This document shows positions 26,039 to 33,682 of a stretch of DNA of 64,000 bases, piece by piece. The stretch comes from JAHECQ01 sp047638695 (GTDB taxonomy: Bacteria; Actinomycetota; Acidimicrobiia; Acidimicrobiales; SZUA-35), in NCBI GenBank assembly GCA_047638695.1, contig JBLINY010000009.1, positions 10,910 through 74,909 of the forward strand, read 5' to 3'. The position numbers were made by a program, and so were the translations under genes. The first letter of the stretch is position 1; every line of letters starts with the position of its first letter. The notes beneath the pieces were generated by a model. It made no database searches and was not told where the DNA came from. It was given only the letters and a program-made list of their open reading frames with translations.

Positions 26039-28423
26039 TCATCGGTGTGCGTCCCCGGTCCAGGGATCCTCGCCCAGATAGCGGTCGAAGGCCCTCAACG
26101 GGTGCCGCTCGGGATCGAGCCGCGTCGCTGTGTCCCATGGTTCGAACGCATTGGTCACGTTGGCCAATCCGGTTTCGGCCAGTTCCGGGTAGTGGCGAAG
26201 AAGCACACTCTTCAGGTTGTTCTGGTCGATCCAGTCCATTCCCTCGGCCGAGTACACCTCTTCCCGATAGTCGGTGGTGTAAAAGCGGTCGGCCTGAAGG
26301 CGGCGACTGGCATTGAGAATGAAGATCTGGAAGAGGGTTTCACCGAATCCGAAGCCCGTGGGTCGATTGCAGTCGGATTCGGCCAGGGTCCCAACCAACA
26401 GATCGAGACTCTCGACGTCATCGCCATAGATGTCGGTGATCTTCTTCACCACAGCTTTGTCGGTGGTGAGGTCGTCGAAGCTGTGCAGCGGATTCAAGCC
26501 AAGCTGACGCCGGAACTCGTTGTATCTGGGCACACCGCGCTCACGGGCCCGCAGGATGTCCACCGTCCCCATGTCGTGCACGGGATTCCCCGGGATGCTG
26601 AGCTCCTGCATGAACCGGGGGTAATTGTTCAGCGTGAGGGCGCCCGGGTGCTGGACACCGAATGAGTAGAAGAGGTCGGGCATGCCGAGACGTTGGGTGA
26701 TCTTGTGCGATGCCGCTTGTCGACTGGCAGCGAACGGCACTTCTGCTACCAGGTCATCCGTGGCGTGACGCCTCAGCTTGAGCGACTCTGGCAGCAACGA
26801 GTGAAGGCGGTAGACCTCGACAAACTCCTCGCTAAGAGCAAAGGGCGAGCCGTGCTTTTCTATCTGATTGCCAACAAGGCCACCAAGCTCCGGGTTCGGG
26901 ACATTGAAGCGGGCGACCGTCTTGCGGTCCTTGGCTGCCCTGAATCGATACGTCAGTAGCCCGTACCAGTTCGTGTTGAGTCCGCTGTCGAGCGCCCGGT
27001 TAGGGAGGATGGCCGGCGTCCACTCGACCGAGTGGATCTTGGCCGTGACCGCAGCGTTTACCAGCCGGGCGACGTTGAAGAGCCGATCGTCGTCCCAGGT
27101 GGGGTGATGCGCTTGTAGGTGATCACATATGGCGTTGTGTTCGAGCGTGAACAACGTGTGCCACATGGCCAGCCCCACCCACCAGTTCCGCACCATGCCT
27201 GTCTTCTCGACCCCGTCCTTGCCGACAGGCAGCGTGCCATCCGGCTCGACGCGTAGCTTGCCGTTGAGCCCTGTCCGCAGTTCGTCCTGCGTCGCTTTAT
27301 CGCTGCCATAGACCTGCGAGGCATCCCACCAATGCGTGACCTCGTTGATGAATGTCACGGGTGCGGTGTCGGCCGCCTGCCCGTGGGTGGGATCGGGCTG
27401 GGTTCGGCTGACGAACATGTTCTGCTGCCGGTAGCGATCGCGAGCCGGGTCGTTCTCGGGAAGCGGTATTTCGATCGGTCGAAGTCGATCCCAGGTCATG
27501 TTCTCGCCATGGGTGATCCAATCGTGGTTCTGGAACTGAATCCAGGAGGCCGCCAGCAGATTGAGAAATGGCACCTCTTCCATCTCGCCCTCGCGACGGA
27601 GCAGCTCGAGACTGATTCGTCGAGGATTGGGGGTGAGCAGCTGATCACCGGTTTCGGGCTTTGTGACTGCTTCGGCCACGTTTCGGCTGAACCGGGTTCC
27701 GGCCGCGCCCTCTTTCGGGTCCTCCAGGTTGTTCCAGCTGCCATCAGCCGTGCGGTAATGACTGACGCCAGGTGGTGGCTCCAGACCAGACTGCTGGAAT
27801 CCCACAAGCTGGTCCTTTGGATACGTCGACTTGAGATTCCGTCGATTCAGCTTCTCGCGCATGTACGCCAGCGTGAGAATGCCGGTGTACAGCCGCTTGC
27901 GATACCAGTTGGTCCAGATCTTGTCGCGGTAGTTCTTGCCCAGTTTCTGCGTAAGCGGCTCGATGATGCGGCATCCAGCGAGGCCGATGCCATGGCCGAT
28001 CTGATAGCGCAGAGTGGCGCCTAGTTGTGGACGACGTCGGGGGTTTGGGGCAATCGGCAATTGCGGACTCGGTGGGGGAGCAAGCAGCTCGTCACCATCG
28101 AAGTAGCGGATACCTGGAACGAAGACATCGACACCCGATTCGTCGTTGTTCCGCGCTAGCTGCACCATGTGCATCCAGTCAGCGCGGTTAGCGGGCGTGA
28201 TTTCAGACAGGTCGCACGCCCACGCGTAGTGAGCCGCGGCCTCGCTGTAGTTCCCGAGATGAAAATGGGCGAGGCCCAAGAGCGCCCGGCTGGCCCCTGT
28301 CGGGTCACAAACTGCAGCGGTGGCCAAGCGATCGGCTGCTTCGTCGAAGCGGCGCGCTTCTAAGAGATCGATCGCCTTGTCACGTTCTTGCGCCCACCCC
28401 TGTGGTTTGGCTTCGTTCGTCAT
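26039..28423 (-). CDS. alpha-dioxygenase (PIOX)-like heme fatty-acid oxygenase with N-terminal TPR region
   Basis: A 794-residue protein of the cyclooxygenase/peroxidase superfamily that most resembles plant fatty-acid alpha-dioxygenases. The distal heme histidine sits in QFQNHDWITH (H300). The family stretch WWDASQVYG follows, then LFTLEHNAICD and AAVTAKIHSVEW. The key pair is Y538 and H541 in EEFVEVYRLHSLLP, matching the radical tyrosine and proximal histidine spaced Y-x-x-H in COX and alpha-DOX. Expected reaction: O2 added at C2 of a fatty acid to give a 2-hydroperoxide. Residues 10-75 look like a TPR helical pair, unusual for the family. No signal peptide. A strong ribosome site (ggggggaaa) precedes ATG 28423. 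A promoter region of about 200 bases is shared with the divergent lipoxygenase-like gene. Confidence 0.82.
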   Translation of the reverse strand: MTNEAKPQGWAQERDKAIDLLEARRFDEAADRLATAAVCDPTGASRALLGLAHFHLGNYSEAAAHYAWACDLSEITPANRADWMHMVQLARNNDESGVDVFVPGIRYFDGDELLAPPPSPQLPIAPNPRRRPQLGATLRYQIGHGIGLAGCRIIEPLTQKLGKNYRDKIWTNWYRKRLYTGILTLAYMREKLNRRNLKSTYPKDQLVGFQQSGLEPPPGVSHYRTADGSWNNLEDPKEGAAGTRFSRNVAEAVTKPETGDQLLTPNPRRISLELLRREGEMEEVPFLNLLAASWIQFQNHDWITHGENMTWDRLRPIEIPLPENDPARDRYRQQNMFVSRTQPDPTHGQAADTAPVTFINEVTHWWDASQVYGSDKATQDELRTGLNGKLRVEPDGTLPVGKDGVEKTGMVRNWWVGLAMWHTLFTLEHNAICDHLQAHHPTWDDDRLFNVARLVNAAVTAKIHSVEWTPAILPNRALDSGLNTNWYGLLTYRFRAAKDRKTVARFNVPNPELGGLVGNQIEKHGSPFALSEEFVEVYRLHSLLPESLKLRRHATDDLVAEVPFAASRQAASHKITQRLGMPDLFYSFGVQHPGALTLNNYPRFMQELSIPGNPVHDMGTVDILRARERGVPRYNEFRRQLGLNPLHSFDDLTTDKAVVKKITDIYGDDVESLDLLVGTLAESDCNRPTGFGFGETLFQIFILNASRRLQADRFYTTDYREEVYSAEGMDWIDQNNLKSVLLRHYPELAETGLANVTNAFEPWDTATRLDPERHPLRAFDRYLGEDPWTGDAHR

Positions 28424-28626
28424 TTTCCCCCCAAAACTTCGGCCCTGCCCGAGGCCGGTTGCCGCCCTGACCTGGCCGGACCCTAGCGTTCCTCACGTTC
28501 CGCGTTCCATGCCAGGTCATAGATGGCGCAGGTAGTGGGGCCCGCGTCCCACTCGTCTGATTTCGCCATCTGGTCTAGGTTTGCGCTGGGCGGAGGACGA
28601 GGTGGACCAGTCGGGAGGGACGACCG

Positions 28627-30237
28627 GTGGGGAAATGGAATGCAAGCTCGGTCAAGGCCGGGATCCAGCGACGACGGTTCCTAGCGAGCTGGGTTCTAAG
28701 GCGAGCGTTCTGGAACCGATTGGCCACGTTGAAGTTCGGCGGCCAGAAGGCAACGGTCATTCCCGAGCCGTCCAGCGATGGGCGGTGGGTCAAACTCATG
28801 CCGCTTGGCCAAAAGTATCCAGAACTCACGGTCGGAGGCGTGGTGGTTGCCGACCACGTTCCTCGGGATGAGGCTGAACCGCTCAAGCAGAAGGTCACCC
28901 GCCTGCAAGCTGTTGGTGTTCGTCGAGTTTCCCCAATGCAGCCCGGGCTACCATCGGTGCCGCCCGATGCCGACAAGGCCTTGTCGTGGGCATTCACCGG
29001 CCGTCACGCTGGCCTGTATCCGCGTCCCCAGCGGCCGGCTGACCTCGGGCTGGGTGTCGGCTCCGACGGCCTTGCTCGCCAGGTCAACAACCGCGAGGGA
29101 ACGCTGGGCGCGCTGGCCGTGGCAAGCCCGTATGCCGCATACCTGAGGGCTGCTGGCCCCGGCCGATTCGAGTGGAATCTCGCTGAGCTCGGCGCGTATG
29201 AGTGTCACGACGGGCTTGTGAAGTTGGGAGCCAAGGTCGACTTCGTACTCGATCCACAGACAGGATGGCTACGCGCCGGCCACATCGAGACGGCGCTGGG
29301 ATCGGTCCGCCCCGGTGATTCGGGGTGGGCGAGTGGCACACGGCTCGCAGTCTGCTCGATCACCACTCATGCGTCGCTGGTGCGGCACTTCAATTGGTTA
29401 CACCTCACGAGTGGGGCTCCGCTCGAAGCCATCACCCGCAACCGACTTCCTCACAGACATCCGGTTCGTCGGTTGCTTTGGCCGCACGTCTTTGGAACTC
29501 ATGCAAACAACGACCTTGTGACACAACTTCAGATGGCGAAGGGCGGAGAGTTCGAATCGATCTTCAGTTTCACTCACGACGCCCTGCTTCAGCTGTTCGA
29601 GGACACCACGGACCAGTTTCAGTTGGCCGCTATCAATCCGGCCCTAGATGCCGAGCAGCGCGGCGTTGACCTGCCCGAGCTGGTGGCGCCAGCGCAGGAG
29701 AATCGGTGCAGCCTCCTCGACGTCTTCGAGCGTCATGCCCAGCGGTACCTGGCCCTGTACTTCAACTCCGATGAAGAAGTCGCAGGTGATCCGGACATCG
29801 CAGGATGGCTCGCCGACCTCGATGCCCAATTGCCAGGTGGAGTCAGCAAAATCACGGGCAAACCTCCGACGCTTCGAGGATTGGCCTCACTGGCGGCAAC
29901 CCTCATCTACTTGGCGACGGTCGAACATGAGATTACGGGTTCGGGACTCTGGGACTATCAGCTGTGGAACGACACGTCGCCTGTTCGGGTTTATGAGGAC
30001 GGCCGAAATGTCCCTCTCGATGTCTACCAGAGATTGATTAATGCTGATTTCAACCTCAACGTCAGTCGAACACCGCTGCTGGCCGATTTCTCTTACCTCG
30101 CGCTCGACGCCCGCGGTGAGCAAGCGTTCAAGCAGTTCACCCGGGACCTCGAACGACTGCAGCGATTTATGGATCTGGGCGACGCTGCCCCGTGGCGCAT
30201 GGAACCGAAGCGGCTGAAAGCCAACATCAACGCCTGA
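28627..30237 (+). CDS. lipoxygenase-like protein
   Basis: A 536-residue protein with lipoxygenase features. The core helix reads THASLVRHFNWLH, giving H248, H254 and H259, where lipoxygenases have H-x4-H-x4-H (here the first spacing is five). Then RNRLPHRHPVRRLLWPH matches the family pattern NRxLSxxHPIxxLLxPH, and THANND lines up with the following helix. A later EHEITGSGLWDY (H434) sits where the third iron histidine is found. The C-terminal isoleucine ligand is not terminal here (the end is ANINA). Expected chemistry: iron-dependent dioxygenation of a polyunsaturated fatty acid. The GTG start has a good ribosome site (gggaggg) 7 bases upstream. It is shorter than most lipoxygenases, so the assignment is at superfamily level. 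Confidence 0.65.
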   Translation: MGKWNASSVKAGIQRRRFLASWVLRRAFWNRLATLKFGGQKATVIPEPSSDGRWVKLMPLGQKYPELTVGGVVVADHVPRDEAEPLKQKVTRLQAVGVRRVSPMQPGLPSVPPDADKALSWAFTGRHAGLYPRPQRPADLGLGVGSDGLARQVNNREGTLGALAVASPYAAYLRAAGPGRFEWNLAELGAYECHDGLVKLGAKVDFVLDPQTGWLRAGHIETALGSVRPGDSGWASGTRLAVCSITTHASLVRHFNWLHLTSGAPLEAITRNRLPHRHPVRRLLWPHVFGTHANNDLVTQLQMAKGGEFESIFSFTHDALLQLFEDTTDQFQLAAINPALDAEQRGVDLPELVAPAQENRCSLLDVFERHAQRYLALYFNSDEEVAGDPDIAGWLADLDAQLPGGVSKITGKPPTLRGLASLAATLIYLATVEHEITGSGLWDYQLWNDTSPVRVYEDGRNVPLDVYQRLINADFNLNVSRTPLLADFSYLALDARGEQAFKQFTRDLERLQRFMDLGDAAPWRMEPKRLKANINA

Positions 30238-30240
30238 GGA

Positions 30241-31713
30241 TCAACTGCTGAGCTCCCCAAGGTGACGCAGTGCGGCCACCGATGGGCAGAACAGATACGC
30301 CGCACCAACGGTCTGGATGAAACGAGGGAACCCCGAGAGCACGACCGGGGGTTGACCGTTCCCGACCGGGATCACGAATCGACTGGTCGATGGACGGTTT
30401 GCTCCCAAGATTGGATCATTCGTTCCCGTGATAGAGGGATCTAACAAGCCGAGGTTGATCCAGTCGTACATGACCGCCTCGAATTGGGCGATGATGCTGG
30501 CGCACAGAAAGCTGCCCAGTAGCCCCCTGGGCTGACCATCGTCGGGTTCGCCGGGGTTCATCGGAGGCCCGTACGGCACACCCCGGCGAACCATCGGACG
30601 CGTGTAGTTGGCGCTTCGCTGGGCGATGCGGGCGCTTCGCGGATTCGCTCGGCGTATGTGCGAGCCGACAGGACAAAATAGACCTTCGAAATCATCAAGC
30701 TCGACAGCTTCGTTCGGATAGTCGAAGAAGTTGATGGTTTCCTCGTCGACCCTGGGCATGCGGATGTCCTTGAAATCTCGGGACTCAAGCAACGAGGGGG
30801 TCAGGGGAGCCCCGTTGCGCCAACGGCCCATGAGTTTCGCTGCGACAAGTTCGCGGTCCCAACCTGTTTGGGCTGCGCTGTCGTCGAGGAAGGTCTCAAA
30901 GCTGTGCACATCTTGCTCGAGCACGCGAAAAGCATTGAAGCAACCGTTCAAGCCGTAAGGGTCAGCGAGCTTGCGCCAAGTCACATTCGGGAACGTGGTC
31001 TTGTAGTCGGGGCCAAGCAGGACTGCTCCGACCGGGGCTAACGGCTGTGCGTCCGCTTTGCCGATGGGTTCACCGTTCACGACAAATCGAGGCTGGGCGA
31101 TGCTGTCTCGATAGCCGAAATGGACCTTGTCGCCCAGGCCATCGGGCTCGCCTCGTTCGAAGCCATCACGCTCGAGGTCGTCTGGCAGGAACGCGCCATC
31201 GAGCTTGGCCGTCACGGTGAAGGCCCCCGACCGACGCCACGCCAGCTCGAGCTCGGCGTCGACGGCGTCGCGCTCGTCGGCGGTTTCCCCGTGAATGGTC
31301 CACATGAGGTGGACCTTCTCGGGGTCATCCATCCCGTAACGCCACCGGTGTGGCGCACTCTCATCAACGTCACCGACCTTGGGCCCTCGGGCAGTAGCCC
31401 CGGCTCGAAACTCCGATGGGAATGAGTTGAGGGCGCTGGCGCTCACCCCCAGAGCCGAGAGCCCCGAGGCGGTTATGGCGACATTGAGACATGTCGCCGG
31501 TTTGCTTGTCCACCACTCGGCCGTGGTGATCGAGAGTCGGGGTGGGGCCGCGTCTGCTGGCCGGCCGGGGTTTGAAAGGAGAGGCACGACGGCAGCGAGG
31601 AACTTTCGAGCGGCTGTCCGATCGGCGACGCGAACCACGACGTGACGAACGAACTTCAGGTGGTAGCCCCGCAAAATATTGCCTTGAACATCGCTGAGGT
31701 CGACGTGGGTCAT
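30241..31713 (-). CDS. DyP-type heme peroxidase
   Basis: A 490-residue dye-decolorizing peroxidase, of the longer type. It begins VDLSDVQGNILRGY, as family members do. The distal motif GXXDG appears as GYRDS (FGYRDSIAQPRF), keeping the catalytic aspartate but with a serine last. The proximal heme histidine is in CPVGSHIRRANPRS. It uses H2O2 or organic hydroperoxides as oxidant. The ATG 31713 is preferred over a TTG 15 bases upstream. The stop (30241) lies 3 bases after the stop of the lipoxygenase-like gene. The upstream unknown gene ends 4 bases before the ATG, so the two are co-transcribed. A role in reducing hydroperoxides from the neighbouring oxygenases is inference. Confidence 0.88.
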   Translation of the reverse strand: MTHVDLSDVQGNILRGYHLKFVRHVVVRVADRTAARKFLAAVVPLLSNPGRPADAAPPRLSITTAEWWTSKPATCLNVAITASGLSALGVSASALNSFPSEFRAGATARGPKVGDVDESAPHRWRYGMDDPEKVHLMWTIHGETADERDAVDAELELAWRRSGAFTVTAKLDGAFLPDDLERDGFERGEPDGLGDKVHFGYRDSIAQPRFVVNGEPIGKADAQPLAPVGAVLLGPDYKTTFPNVTWRKLADPYGLNGCFNAFRVLEQDVHSFETFLDDSAAQTGWDRELVAAKLMGRWRNGAPLTPSLLESRDFKDIRMPRVDEETINFFDYPNEAVELDDFEGLFCPVGSHIRRANPRSARIAQRSANYTRPMVRRGVPYGPPMNPGEPDDGQPRGLLGSFLCASIIAQFEAVMYDWINLGLLDPSITGTNDPILGANRPSTSRFVIPVGNGQPPVVLSGFPRFIQTVGAAYLFCPSVAALRHLGELSS

Positions 31714-31717
31714 AGCG

Positions 31718-32359
31718 TCACCATCCAATCTTCAATGCGTCGCGGATCTGGGCCGCCGAGAAGCCCGGATAGGCCCGGTAGACAAAAACCTGGGCGTTAG
31801 GTTCGGCGTCCAAGACGAGCGCCAGGTTGCGGGGCAGTTTCAGCGGATCGTCGCTCAGTTCGGTGACCTGCTCCGGAAGCTGAAACGCATCGTGCTCGAT
31901 GACCCACTCGATGAAGGCATCGGGGTGAGACTCGACCGGTAAGGGCGGCGGATTGGCCACAAACTCAAGGAGGGCATCGAACGCTCCACCAATGTTGTAG
32001 ATGAAGTCTCTGATGTAGTTGGAGAAATCGCCGTCGTAGATGCTGAACATGCAAAGACTTCCGTCGACGATGATGAAGCGTCCGAAGTGAACAATGCCGG
32101 TATTGTTGAGGCCGGAGTGCACCTCTTCGATCGCCGGGGCCAAAGCCCCCACGAGCCGCGCACGGGCAATGGGCGACGGATCAGCTAGCGGCATCACCAG
32201 GTTCATGGCTGTCTGTACGTTGTCCGACGGGTTCATCGAGAACGGGTGTTTCGGAAGAACGGGTGGTGGGTCGCGCCAACGCCAAAAGGCGAGAAGTTTG
32301 CTTTCGAGCAGACGCTTGACCTTTGTCAGCGGCCGCCTGGAATATCCGTCTTGTGCCAC
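31718..32359 (-). CDS. uncharacterised protein paired with DyP peroxidase
   Basis: A 213-residue soluble protein I do not recognise. The front (residues 1-45) is basic and proline-rich. The core from residue 47 reads DNVQTAMNLVMPLADPSPIARARL, then GRFIIVDGSLCMFSIYDGDFSNYIRDF, a likely alpha/beta sandwich with a conserved-looking YDGDF turn. The end is AYPGFSAAQIRDALKIGW. No cysteine pairs, membrane helix or heme motif are evident. The GTG start has a strong ribosome site (gggggga) 5-6 bases upstream. Tight coupling to the DyP gene suggests a partner or accessory protein of the peroxidase, perhaps for substrate or lipid handling. Confidence 0.6.
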   Translation of the reverse strand: MAQDGYSRRPLTKVKRLLESKLLAFWRWRDPPPVLPKHPFSMNPSDNVQTAMNLVMPLADPSPIARARLVGALAPAIEEVHSGLNNTGIVHFGRFIIVDGSLCMFSIYDGDFSNYIRDFIYNIGGAFDALLEFVANPPPLPVESHPDAFIEWVIEHDAFQLPEQVTELSDDPLKLPRNLALVLDAEPNAQVFVYRAYPGFSAAQIRDALKIGW

Positions 32360-32455
32360 TGTTCCCCCCAGTTGACGCTACGGGATACTAACGCGAAGTA
32401 GCGACGCGACTCCATTGCCACAGCGGCTCGATCGATTCGTTGACTAACATTTGGC

Positions 32456-33682
32456 ATGGACGAGTTCACGGCCAAGCTGATCGAGGGTATGCACGCCGAC
32501 TTCGCGCCGGGGCGAGGCGAGCCCGAACTCGGCCTCGACCGTGGCCACCAACCGGGGACTCGTCCGATCCACAGTTCAGGCATCAGCGCGGTGGGTTGGT
32601 TTCGTGGGACGCATGCGGCGGCGCGCTACTGCACAGCTCCCCAGTTTGGGCGATCGTGGACACCCGTGACGGTTAGGTTCTCGAACGGCAACGGTGCCCC
32701 CGACCCTGATGGCGTGCGCCAAGTCCGAGGTATGGCCGTGAAGTTTCATCTTGGGGAGACGACGTGTGACGGCGAGGGCCCACACACCACGGCCCACACG
32801 ACGTGCGGGGTTTTGAAGTCTCCCGCAGAGTCCGATCTCGTCTGCATGTCGGTTCCCATGTTCATGGTCAAGGAGGCCGAGGGCCTGCTCGACTTCGAGA
32901 AGGCCTATCTTCCTCGGGCCGTGCGTCGACCGGGTCTGACGAAACGGCTCAAAGCGATGGCCAGCCTCATACCTTTGCCTACGACCGATCCGGGCACCCT
33001 GAAGTCCGGAAACAACGGCCTCATCGCCTACGCCCAACGGACGCCGGAGGCGCGCGCTTTCATCGCTGCCAACGCCATGTTAGGGCCGCCAGACAGTTAC
33101 GGACGCACTGCCTACCACGCCGTGCACGCGTTCGAACTGGAGGGAGAGTGCCCTGATGGACTGCATCAGCACGGCGAGATCTGCCCGGGCCGGCAGCGCC
33201 ACATGGGTCGATTCTCTCTGGAGCCGGGCGATGGAGTTCGGCTCGAGTATCAGGACGGCGACAGACCGGCGGATGGTCAACGGCCGTTAGCGACCCTAGA
33301 AGATCTGGAAGCTGACTATCTGAAACGCGAGCTCGAGCGACGACTCGATCGATTCGTCAGTGTCTTCAACCTACGAATGCAGCTGGCCGACCCCTGGGAC
33401 GACACCTCGGACCCGACAACTGTGTGGCCGATGACTCGCAAGCGGGTGCTGATGGGATCACTGGTACTCCATCACATTCCTTCCGATCAAGATGCCGGGT
33501 GCGAGAAACTGAGCTTCAACCCGGGTCAGCTAGCGCCAGGCATGGGGCTGTCGGATGATCCCGTGCTTCGAGCCCGAGTTGCGGTCTACGAACAATCCCA
33601 GGCCCATCGAGAGGCACAGACCTGCCCGTTTGCCCATCGAGCTACTGGTTCGGCTCCGTTAGAGCGCTCCGCACCTGTTTGA
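32456..33682 (+). CDS. catalase-like heme protein
   Basis: A 408-residue protein of the catalase fold. The distal histidine (H39) is in RPIHSSGISAVG. The strand VTVRFSNGNGAPDPDG and the RGMAVKFHLG stretch match the catalase beta-barrel. The proximal heme site is RVAVYEQSQAHR, with R374 and Y378 spaced as in catalase RxxxY. A CPFAH tail follows. Short catalase relatives include plain catalases and fatty-acid hydroperoxide-processing enzymes such as coral allene oxide synthase. Placed between the DyP/lipoxygenase genes and the regulator, a hydroperoxide-converting role is plausible. Its 3' end overlaps the regulator gene by 41 bases on the opposite strand. Confidence 0.75.
   Translation: MDEFTAKLIEGMHADFAPGRGEPELGLDRGHQPGTRPIHSSGISAVGWFRGTHAAARYCTAPQFGRSWTPVTVRFSNGNGAPDPDGVRQVRGMAVKFHLGETTCDGEGPHTTAHTTCGVLKSPAESDLVCMSVPMFMVKEAEGLLDFEKAYLPRAVRRPGLTKRLKAMASLIPLPTTDPGTLKSGNNGLIAYAQRTPEARAFIAANAMLGPPDSYGRTAYHAVHAFELEGECPDGLHQHGEICPGRQRHMGRFSLEPGDGVRLEYQDGDRPADGQRPLATLEDLEADYLKRELERRLDRFVSVFNLRMQLADPWDDTSDPTTVWPMTRKRVLMGSLVLHHIPSDQDAGCEKLSFNPGQLAPGMGLSDDPVLRARVAVYEQSQAHREAQTCPFAHRATGSAPLERSAPV

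Noticed and set aside
32385..32390. Promoter -10 (tagtat on the minus strand) before the DyP operon
   Set aside because: No convincing -35 at the right distance; chance matches to this pattern are frequent.
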